A DNA stretch of 64,000 bases, taken from Isoetes taiwanensis. Taxonomy: Eukaryota > Streptophyta > Lycopodiopsida > Isoetales > Isoetaceae. Below the pieces are notes generated by a model. That model was not told the origin of the DNA. It saw only the letters and a list, made by a program, of their open reading frames with translations, and did no database searches. The first letter of the stretch is position 1. Every line of letters starts with the position of its first letter. The position numbers and the translations under genes were made by a program. Where the stretch lies: NCBI GenBank assembly GCA_021234155.1, contig JAJEKV010000014.1, positions 642,949-706,948 of the forward strand, written 5' to 3'. Of the stretch, positions 20,296-32,830 are shown one piece after another.

Positions 20296-21319
20296 TGTCT
20301 ATTTACTTAGTTAAGACATTTATTATTCAAAAAAAGTTGCAAAAAAAAAATTACATTGAAAATGTCCACTAGATCAATCCCACCCCGCATTATTGCAACA
20401 TAAAATAATGTGAAAAGGAAAGCAAAAACTCATGAATAAGTATAGGTCTACATCCTTTTGCTTCGATGTAACAGTCTTGGCCGTTTGATGGGTTAGTATA
20501 CGTACTCATGTACATATATACATGTTGACATGCATGCAAGATATAACATGCATGCAAGATAGGATTAAAAATATGTAAAGGCCCTATGATATAGAGAGGC
20601 AAATTGAGAAAGGAACTTTAGAAGCATTTTGGAGACATGAACTAGAGGCCGCGCTTTTTGGAGGAATTGCAATCAGAGCTGTGGAAGCCAGAGCTCGAAG
20701 ATTCATCATTGATTTTCTTAATTTTTAGATGGAGCTTGTGAATTTATTGGGAATTGCATAAGCTGTCCAGAATTGATTTGTGCATGCTAATATTATGGAT
20801 TGATATCAGAAATTGGAATTGTGGTAAAAAGTTAGTCTGTTGTATCAAAATCGTCTGCGCCAGAAGCGGCACTATGGAAAACTCCATGAATTGATCAGAA
20901 ATGGGTCAAATTTGTTGGGAAGTTCTGATTTGCCCGGGAAGAACCTTAATTTGATGAATCAATGTGTTTTGGGAACTGCCACAACGCCGGATTTGGAACA
21001 TTACTTGCTTTTTGTTTGTTATATTTCTGGCCTAATTGTTACTTTTGTCCATTGCTTGTTCAAAGGAAAACAATAGAAAGTTCAGGGGCTTGGATTGAGG
21101 ACCGACCATTCACAGAGTATGCCCAGGTCCTGCTGCAAGAGATTTAGATGAAACATGACGGAAAATATGTGAACTCTGCATTGCTTTAATATAACATGCT
21201 AAGAAAGAATAAATCTCTCTTTTATAAGTAAATAACTCGGATAATTGTATGGGCTTGCTCATGGAGATGGGGCTAGCCTTGGGGCTATTTGAGAAGTGTT
21301 CCAGACAATTGAGGTCAGG
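20296..21319. other. Intergenic
   Basis: No supportable gene. The 78- and 61-codon frames at 20840-21147 overlap each other and have no domain. Confidence 0.45.
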
Positions 21320-22141
21320 AAGGAAGGAAGTATATTTTAACGTCCGCGGAGGCTAAACTTGACCTATGAGACGGTACATGCAGTACACAAAGCAGATAAA
21401 ACCACACCAAAAAGACAAATGCTACTATACAATGTGTCCCTACTCTTTGGGATGAAAACCCCACATGGGAGGAAAAACCTGGTAGTAGGCTCTCGGATCC
21501 CTTGTCTGTAAGGGATTCTCGACCGGTAGAGACTTGCAAAATGTAGGATCGAGAGGCGTGCAACCATTGGCGATGCCGGCAATTGATGCTGGCGGTGCCC
21601 GCTGAGCATCTAAGATCGGTATGTGTTGCTCGGATATGCGTATATGCGGACACTCTTGCGAGCATGGTGCTCATCCTCTCTTGTCGCATGTGGCAACACC
21701 GGCATATTCTCTCATGCGGGGATTCTATGCCCTCCATCGTAGTCCAGCGACTTGTTTCAATTACGAGATGATGGGACCCCATCCTCCCGGAGGCAATAGC
21801 TCTCCGTTTCTTCATAGATATATCGCTTTCAAATGCTTGGTGTGGGCCATGTTCGGTGTTGGATTAACTTGGCGTGTGGTAGTGCTCTGTTTTAGGCTTT
21901 GCAGTGGTTGCGTCCCACCAGTGGTGGCAAAGCGCTCATTCAGGTGTGCAGCCTGTTCCTGGGCATCAGGCATAGCCACAATCTGCTGGTAGTCTATAGA
22001 CCACGTTGGAACCACCCCTGACAGTGCTCCTGCCATACCCTCTTCAGTCGTTGTGGCTCTCGTGCCAATAACAAAGCCCTCGGGGGAAGACGTTGTGCAT
22101 CCATGCTGGTGACCTTGTGGAAATATGCAAGATGTCTGCAC
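21320..22141 (-). mobile_element. LINE 3'-end fragment
   Basis: The 3' terminus on the minus strand (CTATAG/CTCATAGGTCAA region, then CCTCCGCGGACGTTAAAA) resembles the end of the LINE at 1305-4322 (GGTCTCCGCGGACGATAAAA). It is followed by CCTT repeats as tail (21318-21335). No catalytic motif remains, and the left and right limits are approximate. Confidence 0.5.
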
Positions 22142-22255
22142 ATAGCGGAATGTTGCAGGAGACCCTATGGAATTTAAGCTGGAAAGACATAATTTTGAGG
22201 CTCTATATTAATTGTGCTATTAAATTGATTAGCTAAGGAAGTGGTATTAAAATTA

Positions 22256-22500
22256 CAAGAAACTTATCGCGGCAGCCAAGGCCGCCGCGAACGTTTCTCT
22301 AGTTCCAACCCGCTGAGGTTTGGCCCACTATTAACGTTCAACCTGTTAATGCAATGCATGCTTAATAATGGGTTTCTATTCACAAGGGTGCGAGACCACA
22401 TGTGGTAGCATTTATGAATTGCCAAGCAGGCGGGATTTGAACCCACATTGTTGCCTTGTGTCCTCTTGCCCATACGATAGATAGTTGCTGCGAGACGACC
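22256..22500 (-). repeat. tRNA-derived SINE-like sequence
   Basis: The minus strand contains GGGTTCAAATCCC, a perfect RNA polymerase III B-box/T-arm, preceded by a degraded 5' half with no convincing cloverleaf. The plus-strand piece ACAAGAAACTTATCGCGGC also recurs at 47909 (ACAAGAAATTTATCGCGGC), so the family is dispersed. It is not a functional tRNA. Confidence 0.5.
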
Positions 22501-22549
22501 ATGAGATTCCCAATGCTGGTATCCCTTTCTCTCTTTTATCCTCTCCTTT

Positions 22550-22850
22550 TTATCACCCGATGCTAGTCAGTGGGGTTTGAGCCTGAATGGGTGCTGCCCA
22601 GAACCAATGGCCTGACCACTAGGCTAACAACGCAGTTGCCATTATCTCTTTCTCGCCATCCATTGCTAGTCAGTGGGTTTTGAGCCTGGATGGGTGATGC
22701 CCAGAACCAATGGCCTGACCACTAGGCTAACAACGCGATCGACCTTTTTGTTTATTTAGATGCACCCGATGATGGGCAGTGGGCTTTGAGCCTGGACGGG
22801 GGTTTCCTATAACCATTATCTTAATCACTTGGCCGTCAACGCGGTGAGCA
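22550..22850 (-). repeat. Three tandem tRNA-like units
   Basis: Three head-to-tail units of roughly 90-110 bp lie at about 22555-22636, 22650-22738 and 22765-22848. Each reads on the minus strand as GTTAGCCTAGTGGTCAGG (A-box-like), then GGCTCAAACCC (B-box-like). The third is the most diverged. No acceptor stem pairing suggests a working tRNA. They look like tRNA-derived SINE heads. Confidence 0.55.
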
Positions 22851-23171
22851 TCTTTTTATCTCTGCCTCATTTGTTTAATGTAATTTATTTGTTTAATGTT
22901 TGTAGTTTGATTTGTTGAAGAATAGATGTGGGGAACCTCATGGTAATCAAACAACATGCCATCTATCGTATGGGCCAGAAAGGGAATGGGATGAGAGATA
23001 TAGAGCACGCAACTTGTTTGAAGTATGCATGGAATAAAAGTGGATCTGCCGGGTTGTCTCATCATCGCTCGCATGGCCGCATTGGTCCACAGAAATGCCT
23101 TGTGGACTACAATGGCGCCGAAGTTTTGTATGCAGGGGCAAGCACAGGTCTGGCTATGGCGGGCGTCGGAA

Positions 23172-23347
23172 TAATGGCCGCAATAAATGCAAAGTGTATT
23201 AATGGCCGCAATAAATGCAAAGTGCATTAATGGCCGCAATAAATGCAAAGTGCATTAATGGTCACAATAAATGCAAAGTGCACACATGTCTCATCAAGTT
23301 ATTAGAGTGTATTAATGGCCGCAATAAATGCAAAGTGCACACATGTC
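23172..23347. repeat. 28-bp tandem repeat
   Basis: The unit AATGGCCGCAATAAATGCAA plus AGTGCATT occurs four times in tandem (about 23174-23285), and again after a short unique segment near 23312. It explains the repetitive open frames at this place. Confidence 0.8.
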
Positions 23348-23898
23348 GTGCTTTAATAATTTTTAAGGAATGTGGGTGCAAACTTGCTCATTCTTTGCTC
23401 AAGGAAGCTTAGATGGATTGATTGAGCAAGGGGAGTCACGTGGTTGTGGCTCCTCCTCAATATAAATATTAACTAGGAAAATACAAAAAATGTTCCTCAA
23501 AAATATTTTTTGACACTTGGCGTGCATGCACTGGAGCATCAAAGAATCTCGAAGAATAGAATCAAAGTGTATGCATTATATATGGTTTGAATAAAACATT
23601 AAAACCATAGCTAACGATGTCTTAAGAAATTAATGTTGTATGATGATAGTACATATCTCGGAAGCAGATGAATTGGTTCTTTGTTGTCAATCTATCGTAG
23701 CAGAATAGAAACATGTCCAGCATAATGGCTTGGTAACCGTTAAGAAGAAACGGCTTGAACTTCAGCAAATCCTGGGTAATGCTATAAGTTAAGGGCCACA
23801 TCTGTTCATTGTTGAAAGAGGGGCTGAGAACCACAAGGACAGCTCCACCACTTGGGCTAGGCATCACAAGCTTAACCCCGATAATCATCTAAGGAGAA
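23348..23898. other. Spacer before the gypsy element
   Basis: I find no 5' LTR or primer-binding site of the following gypsy element here, so its left end is missing or diverged beyond recognition. An 88-codon minus-strand frame (23622-23888) has no recognisable domain. Confidence 0.45.
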
Positions 23899-24752
23899 GC
23901 GTACCTAAGACTCCACGACATCAAGAACCTTCCAGAGTGCAGGGACAGGGGCTACAGGATAGACGAGCTCCTACATCTCCTACGTCAACAACCGGACCTT
24001 GATGACTTCATCGACCGAGAGACACATGACTTCTCCATCAGCATAAGGGAGGCCCGGACGTACACTGGCCAATCATCGACGGACATAGAAGCCTACACCG
24101 GCATCAGGAAGATGATGGCTCAGCAGGAGTTGCAGAAGAGGAGTTCTTAGTGATCCAGGAGTGGATGGGAATCAGAGGGAAATCAACGAGTGCGCTCCTA
24201 CCCAGCACCTCAGCAGCAACACCAGCCGAAGGCAGCATTAGCTTAGCATCTTCTATGTTCAACGACTACAGGGAAATGGTAGAAGTACCGGTGGATGAAT
24301 ACTCCGGAAGACACAGGGCTGCAATCAGATCCAGAGAGGAGGCAGGGCATGATAAGGCGCTCAGGTTCTACCTACCTTTGCTCACTGATGGAAGGATAGC
24401 GGTTATACACCACCAATTCAGCCCACATGGGGAAGAAGGAGTCTTTATGCTTGTTGCCCTCTCAGGATTCGGAAGACATGCTCGCATGGCCCCAAACATC
24501 GATCATGTCATCCTTGTCAAGAGGACAATAGCTCTAAGCATCTTCGACTTCGCGGTCCCTTATAGGCGACAGGGCAGGTTGGCAGTCACCGCAGCCTATA
24601 CATCATAGAGAAGGGTCGAAGACTTGGTGACCACACTCCAAGGAGGCACGGCCACCAACATCTTGAGGAACTTAGGGCGAACGGTCGGCACAGTCCAAGT
24701 GAAGAAATTCTTGGAGGACAACCCAGATTATATAAGAAGATTCCAAGAATAG
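23899..24752 (+). pseudogene. Extra ORF upstream of gag, unknown
   Basis: About 285 codons with one frameshift near 24130-24150 and a stop at 24606-24608, ending TAG at 24750. The first part reads LRLHDIKNLPECRDRGYRID, then DLDDFIDRETHDFSISIREA. The second includes VEVPVDEYSGRHRAAIRSRE, RFYLPLLTDGRIAVIHHQ, NIDHVILVKRTIALSIFDF and NILRNLGRTVGTVQVKKFLE. The composition is clearly protein-like and it precedes gag in the same orientation. I do not recognise a family. A viral accessory or movement-type protein is only one idea to test. Confidence 0.5.
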
Positions 24753-24914
24753 AATTAAAATTTTCAATTTTCTATGTCTATTTTTTAATGTAAAAATATT
24801 ATATCCTATAAATATAAATGGTGATATTACGCATGTCTCTTGATATATTTTGTCCCCACAATTATATCATCAAACAAACCAATGCAATAACAAAACAAAG
24901 AACTAATCATCACA

Positions 24915-26173
24915 GTGCAATCTAATGTGTATGCAGCTAGAGTAGCCAGGAATGTGGAACAGGATAGACAACTTCTGGAAGAACAAACACCCGCAAGACA
25001 ATTCCAGCCAAGGAACCTGTACCAAGAGTTCGAGGCACCAACCCCAGAAGAAGAAATATCCCAGTTAAGGTCGGACATCCACGAAATAAGAGTCTTGCTG
25101 GCAGGAACGACAGCAATGGAACCAGACTAGAATGTCCAACTACCGGAAACACTAGCGGGCCGAGCAGTCAAACCAAAAAAGAGAAGCCGGATAAGGAGAT
25201 CACCCAGCACGGATTCCTCCAACTCTAGCTCCGACTTCGACTCTGAGTCTGATGAGCAGGAGAATGAACGACAGGATTGCCGGGAGGGTCCCAACCGTGA
25301 TAGGGGCAGGGCAGAAGCCGACTACCAGAAAGTCGACTCAACACTGAGCAATGTGTGGAACGCTAGGAAGTTGGAACAGTTCTCAAGAGATAGCAGGTCT
25401 GGAATGGAGGCCAAGGCATGGTTGGATGAAATGAGGGAGTATGGGAATGCTTATAGCATGAAGGATAAGGACAAGGGCAGAGTAGCAACAGCCAACCTTA
25501 AGGGAGTAGCCAGGATTTGGTGGAAAGGCTATGCCAAAGCCCATGGGTTAAGCAGAGATAGCTGCAGATTCAAGAAGTTTGCCAAAGCATTTAAGCGTCA
25601 TTATTGTGCCAAGGAAACACAAGTGTCATATGATGCAGCAGTTCTGCAGGCAGCAGGGCAATAAGACAGTCCAGAAGTACACTGAGGAGTTCATGAGGCT
25701 GAGGCTCTATGTGCTGAAATTGAGCAAAAGGCATGCAATAGAGGGGTACATTGAAGGCTTGAACGAGGAGATTAGGAAGCTGGTGAGAGCAATAAACCCC
25801 AAGACAGTGTCAGAAGCAGAGTCTAAAGCAGTGAACTTGCAAGGAACGGGACCCCAAGAGAGCGGAACGAGGCAACAGTACTATCAAGACAAGGGGAAGG
25901 CTGCAGAAAGCTACAACCCAAGAGCAACAAGCCTAGCAGCTAGCAGACCTCAATATAACGCAAATTATGGGAAGCAAGGCAACGCAAACTCTGGCAAGTA
26001 GGACAAGAAGCAAGTCAGCTTCAAGGAGCAAGGAGGTGGTTCCAACTACTCAAAGGCAGTTAAACAGTTCTTACAGTCCATCCCCAAGGAGAAGAGGCAG
26101 GAATGTATTGAAAAGCAGTTGTGCTTCAGGTGCTTCCAGCCAGGACATCGTACACATAATTGCCCATTTGTGA
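24915..26173 (+). pseudogene. Gypsy gag (capsid-nucleocapsid)
   Basis: Gag forms the cytoplasmic virus-like particle in which the element RNA is copied. An N-terminal coiled segment (VEQDRQLLEEQTPAR) is followed by a Ser/Asp-rich linker and the retrotransposon gag core (AKAWLDEMREYGNAYSM, VARIWWKGYAKA, KFAKAFKRHYCAKE). After a frameshift near 25650 come YTEEFMRLRLYVLKLS, then the zinc knuckle CFRCFQPGHRTHNC (26119-26160; C-x2-C-x4-H-x4-C intact). Stops at 25128-25130 and 25999-26001 are each one C-to-T step from Gln. Confidence 0.8.
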
Positions 26174-27457
26174 TGAATGCGGCGTTAGCGGAGCTAGGAT
26201 GGGAGACACCCACGGATATCGACGAAGAAGATGCTCCCGACTACATCCAGGGTGAGTGCCACATCTTTGCTGCTATTGATTCTGAGAATGCTGAGAGTCA
26301 GTACCAAGTCATTTCGACGACTGGGAAGGCCCAAGCCAAGTCCTTCATAGTGTTGATAGACACAGGGAGTACCCACAATTTTGCTTTGCCCAGGATGGTA
26401 TAGACGTTGAAGCTGAAGCCTTTGAAGTCCAAGCCTAGGCCGGTTGTGTTGGCAAGTGGGCCAATCCGACACACAGCAGGGAAAAGGATCAACTTCAACA
26501 TAGACTTGCCAGGTATCAATGTTGGAATGGGAGCAGAAGTGATGAACATCGGCAAGTACGACTTGATCATAGGCATGGAATACCTTGGACCGGCTGGAGC
26601 CGTGATTGATCAAGGTCATTGAGATAACAGGTAAAGAAGTCATCTCAATCATGCAATGCATGCCTAGTAAGAAGTTACTTAAATGCATAAGAAAGGAGCA
26701 AGTGGCCTATGTCTTTAAACTCAAAGTTGACGAGCAAGAGATAGCCGAAGAGAAAGAGGCCAAAGCATTGAGCAAGCTCCCAAATCCTATAGCAAAGTTG
26801 GTAAAGGAATTCCATGATTTGTTCCCAGATGAGATTAAGCAACTTCCACCTTACAGAGGAGTCGAGTGTGAAATAGCACTTGAGCCAGGAACTAAACCAA
26901 CAAGCAAGGCACCCTACAGGATATCAACCCAGGAGTTGACAGAATTGAAGAAGCAATTGCAGGAGTTGCTAGACCTAGGGTTTATAAGACCTAGTGTCTC
27001 TCGATTTGGAGCGCCAATACTCTTCGTGAAGAAGAAGGATGGAAGTATTAGAATGTGCATTGATTATCGTCAATTGAACAAGCACACCATCAAGAACAAG
27101 TATACTCTACCTCGATCAGATGATTTGATGGATCAATTGCAAGGAACAAAGGCCTTTTACAAGATAGATTTGAGATCAGGTTATCACCAGATCAGAATCA
27201 AGGAAGAGGACATCCATAAGTCTGCATTCAGTACGAGATATGGGCACTATGAGTTCACAGTGATGCCGTTTGGATTGTCCAATGCTCCAGCAACCTTCAT
27301 GAAGCTCATGAATGATGTTTTCCGCGAGTTCCTAGATGCTTTCATCGTAGTTTTCTTTGATGACATTCTAGTCTACAGCAAATCCTTAGAGGAGCATGTC
27401 CAACACTTGAGAAAAGTACTTGAAAAGTTGAGGAGGTATCAGCTTTTTGCGAAGCTA
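26119..27457 (+). pseudogene. Gypsy protease and 5' part of reverse transcriptase
   Basis: The protease active site VLIDTGSTHNF lies at about 26350. A stop (26401-26403) and a small frame change near 26610 follow. Then comes reverse transcriptase with [64 protein letters not shown] and the catalytic [11 protein letters not shown]. It is cut after FAKL at 27457 by the insertion at 27458-30615 and resumes with [16 protein letters not shown] at 30621. Confidence 0.87.
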
Positions 27458-30400
27458 ACAAGATTGCGTATTAAACGGGAGCAAATCATTGAAACGGGAG
27501 CAAAAGGAATATTCCTCAAAGATTCCCTTTTTTTCCCAAAAAAAGAGCTAAAATGAGGTAAAAAATTTATTTTGGGTATAAATTTGCATTTTGACCCCCC
27601 CAAAATCACTCATTTTTTTGTGCAAAGAGAAAATTGACTATGTCAAAGTGACAGTTTTCCTAACAGTTAGAATTTACCTGAAGTGTGTTTTTAGACAAAA
27701 CCACTAATTTAAGTGTACGTCCTACACAACATTTTGTTAGCTTGGATTGTATTCCAGAAAACGTACTTTTAGGTTACAATGTGTTCTTTTTTAATAATAT
27801 AATATTTTAAAGTACCAAAATTGTATTCGGGAAATACAGTTTTGCTATTCGAGGATAACAGAACTGTATTCCGGAATACACTTTTGGTTTTGCTCGAAAT
27901 CCAAAGTGTATTCCGGAATACACTTTTGATGTACAAGTTTCTGAGAGTCAACAGTAACCTTGCAATTTTCCAAGTTTTCCGGGTTTTCAGCATTTTCAAA
28001 GACCTTGCATTTTTTTTTTCAATTAATATGAATGACTCTGCGATTTTATTTGTTTCTTTTATGTGGGAATACAGGAACGTCGTTCTAAATACTGAAGGGA
28101 TTAGCGAAAGTGAAAATTTAACCAACAACAACTAGATTTTTTGGCATTGATGACCTTTCATTTTTTTTTTTTTTTTGTGTGGATACAGGGTCATGGTTTT
28201 AAGAAATAAAGGGATATTGATTTTTTTGTTTTAAAGTCAGGGATACTGGGTTTTGGTTCAAAATGATAAGTGGGAAATGTATTCCGGAATACACTTTGTA
28301 TTCCGGAATACGTTTTGATGTTTTTTTTTCAAGCCTTTGCTCAAGGCGATCACTCTTTCTAGACCTCGGGCTACCATTTCTCATGGATCTTGGCCTTGGC
28401 ATTGTTGTTGGCTACAGATTAAGCTATGGCGCAGTAGTTTTCAAAGTCCGTTTCCAGTTTAGGGTTTTGACGATTTAGTTTACTTCAGGGATCATGGCTA
28501 CAGAATGAGAGAGATGGGTTGGGCGTGCCAGGATGGTTTTTGCAGAGCAGAGCAAGAGCCATGACGGTTTTGCAGAGCAGAGCAGAGCAGTGCACTGATT
28601 GAACTTTTTTGGCTGTTGTTAGCGGTTTTGGTTGCATCGATTTGGAGGTTTGCTCCATTCGACCTTCATTATGCAGATGGTCTCAAATGGGAGAGATGGT
28701 AGCTGGATATAAAATTTCTCAGGTACAATCCTCTGAAAGCACTAGATTAACAGTCTTGGAATAAGAATTCTGTTTATGTTCAGCTGTTGTGAACAGGTTA
28801 TTTTCTTCAAAGGAAAGCTTTTGATTATTAGAGTCGGAAGCCTTTGTGTTTGTGGTGGAAAAACTTATATGATTACCCCTCGACTTTCATGCACTGATTC
28901 GATTCTATGTAGTTAAATAAATGTGTCAGATAAGGGTCTAACAAGCTCTTACTTTGGCAGGTTAAAACGAGGTTTTCTATGTAGACGAAATGCACAAGTT
29001 GTTCTTTAAGAGCTGTAACAGTAGACGGTTTATCACCTACATGTGAATACTTAAAGGCTAAAAAGCATGCATGAAAAATGCAGGAGCCTAGGTAGGCATG
29101 AAATGTGTTGTGTTGCAGGCATGCAAGGTCCTTATTTTGCAGATAAAAGAGGTAAATATAAGTCTGTTTGAAGCTCAGGCATGTGGATCTAAACTAAAAA
29201 TAGGATGTCCATACACCAGCTTGTGCAAACTAGGCTGCTACAAAGGTGCATATAATTTGTGAATTTGTGGTTCAAGTTCCATTCCAGAGTATAGATAGAG
29301 AGATGAAGACTAAAAGACTAGGTGCCATTTCTTTGGATGTGGATGTTGCTATCAGGAAGCTATCAATGAAGATTGTTTTTCTTCTACGACTTCAAAAAAC
29401 TTGTATTATCTGTTTTAATTGTATCTTGTTGCAAGCGCATATCAGATATTGGATGTTCTATATTGGTTGTTCTATGTCTGGCCAGGTAATGCAATCTAAT
29501 GATTACTTCCAATCCAATCTCATTTGAAGAATTATTCCTTTCAAAATGCTATGGTTCTTGATCTGTCAAACAATAGTATTTGATTACTAAACTGGCAATA
29601 GGTGCATCTTATCATGTTCATTTTGAATAAAATGTCTCATGTCCTCTATTTATTTCTTGTAAATATTCCATTTTCATTTCTTATTCTGGTGTATCAGCAA
29701 TATTACATGTTTTGGCTTATTTCTGATCTGATTATTTTCTTAGCATGGTTAAAACACATGTTGTCACCAATACAGGCTTAACTAGTGGACCTGATAATGT
29801 CTCTGAAAAAGGTATTGATTGGATCATTTCGTTTAAAGATCATGTATATGTGATAATATTTGAGGATGTGGTTCTCTAGTTTATGGCCAATAGTATAAAA
29901 GTCTATAGGATTTAGTCTTCTAGGCTTGATATAAATGGATAGTACAATGAAGGGATCAACCAAGGTTAACGTATGTCCCAACATGCTTTGTCTTGGTTAG
30001 TAAATGCAATATATCTCCCTTGTTTTGTATCTTTGGAAAAAATGACTACCACACTATTGTATTCTGGAATAGCATAAGAGTGCAAGGTCCTATTCCGGAA
30101 TAGCATAAGAGTGCACATGCAACCAATAATCCTATTCTGGAATAGCATAGAAATTCTGAAAACACTAATTAGGTTTTTTTAGACAGATTTCGCATGCTCT
30201 GGTGCTTTTACTTCATTTCACACTAGAAAACTTATTTTTACAACTTTTTCACACCTTGCACTTTCAGTCTGGTGCTCGTAATTTAACTTGTGATCTATAA
30301 AATCACCTTTTTTTTGTCTTGTGTTGCCAATTCATCAGTGGCAAAAGAAATAAATGTTGTTGAAATAACGTATATAAAATCGTAATCACCATGATGTTTT

Positions 30401-30615
30401 GAACATAACCCCTAAAACTGCTATTTCAAGTGGCTGACATGTTGACCTAGTGGGTTTTTTTTTTGGGGGGCTAAAATAGCACATATTAAATTGTAATCAC
30501 CACGATTTTTTGGCCTAAACCCCCAAAAGGGCCATTTCAAATAATTAATATGATTTTAGAAGGGAATCTTCAAACGGGAATGCTGCAACACTCCCGTTTA
30601 ATATGCAACCTTGTT
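27458..30615. mobile_element. 3.16-kb DNA element inserted in the gypsy reverse transcriptase
   Basis: It is flanked by a 5-bp duplication AGCTA (27453-27457 and 30616-30620; a 4-bp AGCT reading is also possible). The ends are inverted repeats of about 24 bp: ACAAGATTGCGTATTAAACG at the left and AACAAGGTTGCATATTAAAC read inwards from the right. Both continue into CGGGAG, with further AAACGGGA copies just inside. The interior has at least eight TATTCCGGAATA-type palindromes clustered near both ends. I find no transposase, so it is probably non-autonomous. The superfamily is not assigned. Confidence 0.82.
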
Positions 30616-30620
30616 AGCTA

Positions 30621-32830
30621 TCCAAGTGTCACTTCGCAACAGAAAGAGTGGAGTACTTGGGGCATGTGATCACGGCAGAAGGGATCTCCACCGACCCTGC
30701 AAAGATTGAAGTGGTAATTGATTGGCCGGCACCAAAGAACACCCATGAAGTGAGGAGCTTCCTCGGCTTAGCAGGGTATTATAGGAAGTTCGTCAAGAAC
30801 TTTGCAAAGGTGGCAACTCCATTGACGGACCTCACCAAAGCAAGAAAGATAAAAGATTGGGCAAGTCATTGGCAAAGGAAAGCCCATGCAGCATTTGAGA
30901 CGTTGAAGGAAGCTTTAACGACTGCGCCAGTCTTAGTATTGCCAGATCCAAGCAAGGATAAGCTTGTAGCGACAGACGCTAGTAGGATAGCAACAGGTGC
31001 AGTCCTCATGCATGAGGAAAGGGTAGTCGCATATGACTCCAAGAAGATGAATGACGCAGAGCAACGCTACCCGACTCATGGCCAAGAGCTTTTGGCCATT
31101 GTGAAGGCCTTGAGAATCTGGAGACACTACTTGTTGGGAAGAAAGTTCCAACTAGATACAGATCACCAAAGCCTCCAGTACATCTTCACGCAACCACTCC
31201 TGAATCTGAGGCAAAGGAGGTGGATGGGGTTTCTTGAAGAGTATGACTTCGAGATAGTCTACAAGCCAGGCAAGCTAAATGTAGTCGCAGATGCGCTCTT
31301 CAGAAAGCCATTGAAGACAAGGATGCATTGCAATGTCATATCGACTCTCACAAGTGAGTATGGCAAGAGAATTGAGGAGACGTTGCCAACAGATGGCGAC
31401 TTTAAAGAAGCTTGGGCAAGCCTTTGTAAGGAGGCCATGACAGATAAGGAAAGGGAGACCTTCAGGCACTATAAGAAGGAGGGTAACTTGCTATACCACA
31501 AGAATAAGTTGTGTGTACCTGAATCTTCGGGAGTGATGAAGTTAATCCTCCACGATACACACAATAGTCCCATAGCAGGGCATGCAGGGTTTATGAAGAC
31601 ATATTTCAAGATCAGAAGCAGTTACTTCTGGCCCGGTATGAAGAAGCAGATAGCAAGATACATTCGAGAGTGCCAGTTGTGCCAGCAGACAAAGGCAGAG
31701 CAACTCCGAATCCCAGGTGCCTTGGAGCCAGTGCCAGTGCCAAATGCAAAATGGAAAGTCATAAGTATGGACTTTATTACAGGACTCCCAAGGACAGCAA
31801 GAGGCAAGGATGCCTTGATGGTGGTGGTAGATAAGTTGTTCAAGATGGCACATTTCGTGCCGTGTAGGACAACAGACACAGCATTGGATACTGCCATCCT
31901 ATTCACTAAGGATATTTTTAGACTCCACGGTATGCCGAGGGAGATAATCTCGGATAGAGACTCTAAATTTATGAGTGCATTCTGGCAGGATTTGTTTACT
32001 ACCATTCAGACGAAGCTTTCTATGAGCATAGCATATCACCCGCAGACGAATGGTCAGGCGGAGTGAACCAACGGGATGCTAAGGAGCTATGTTTGGAACA
32101 AACAGTCTAAGTGGAATGATTTCATCCACATAGTGGAGTTCGCCTACAACAGTACCAAGCAGGAGTCATCCCATATGTCTGCTTTCATGATTAATTATGG
32201 GTATCAGTGTCTTACCCCAGATACATGGCACAATCCAGTGTCAAAAGTGGAAGTCTCCCAACAGATGTCGGATATGCAGCAGTTAGTGGAGGAGGTAAGA
32301 GGATATCTTCTAGCAGCGAGAAGTAGGCAGAAAAGCATAGCCGATAAACACAGGACTGTAAGGGAATTTCAGGTGGGAGACAATGTATGGTTGAAGATCA
32401 AAGTGAAGCACGCCAAGCTCCGCATCGGCAATTGCAAGAAGCTTGCTCCAAGATGGGCTGGGCCATTCAGGATAACCAAAAGAGTAGGTAGCTAATCCTA
32501 CAAGTTGGACCTGCCAGCACACCTCAAAATCCATAGGGTCTTCCATGTAAGTCTCCTAAAGAGGCACACTCCTAATCCAGAGGAAGTATTGGAGACAACT
32601 GAGTTATTGGAAATGACGGACGACTAGCTTGAAATCGTCCCAGAGGTTCTTCTTGACAGGGCCTATAAGAAGACAAGAAGATCCCAATTTCTCTAATACC
32701 TAGTGAAATGGACGCATTTACCTGTGGAAGACGCTACGTGGGTACTACAATTAGATTTGGAGAAGTAGTACCCCCAATTCATGGAGCAATGCAAGGGTCG
32801 GCTCGTCACCGAAGTGGTCGGCTCGTCACC
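30621..32830 (+). pseudogene. Gypsy RT 3' end, RNase H, integrase, chromodomain
   Basis: The connection domain ([27 protein letters not shown]) leads to RNase H ([47 protein letters not shown]). The integrase zinc finger is H[10 protein letters not shown]... CQLCQQTK. The catalytic core has [17 protein letters not shown] and [10 protein letters not shown], and the tail is chromodomain-like (EIVPEVLLDRAYKK, then YLVKWTHLPVEDATWVL). One frame runs throughout from 30648. It is broken only by stops at 32064 (TGA), 32493 (TAA), 32625 (TAG), 32694 (TAA) and 32766 (TAG), each a C-to-T change of a likely Arg or Gln codon. Confidence 0.88.

Noticed and set aside
22400-22460. A functional tRNA gene
   Set aside because: Only the T-arm/B-box is preserved; there is no pairing acceptor stem or anticodon arm.
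23172-23347. CRISPR array
   Set aside because: Units are directly adjacent without unique spacers, and the DNA is a plant nuclear genome.
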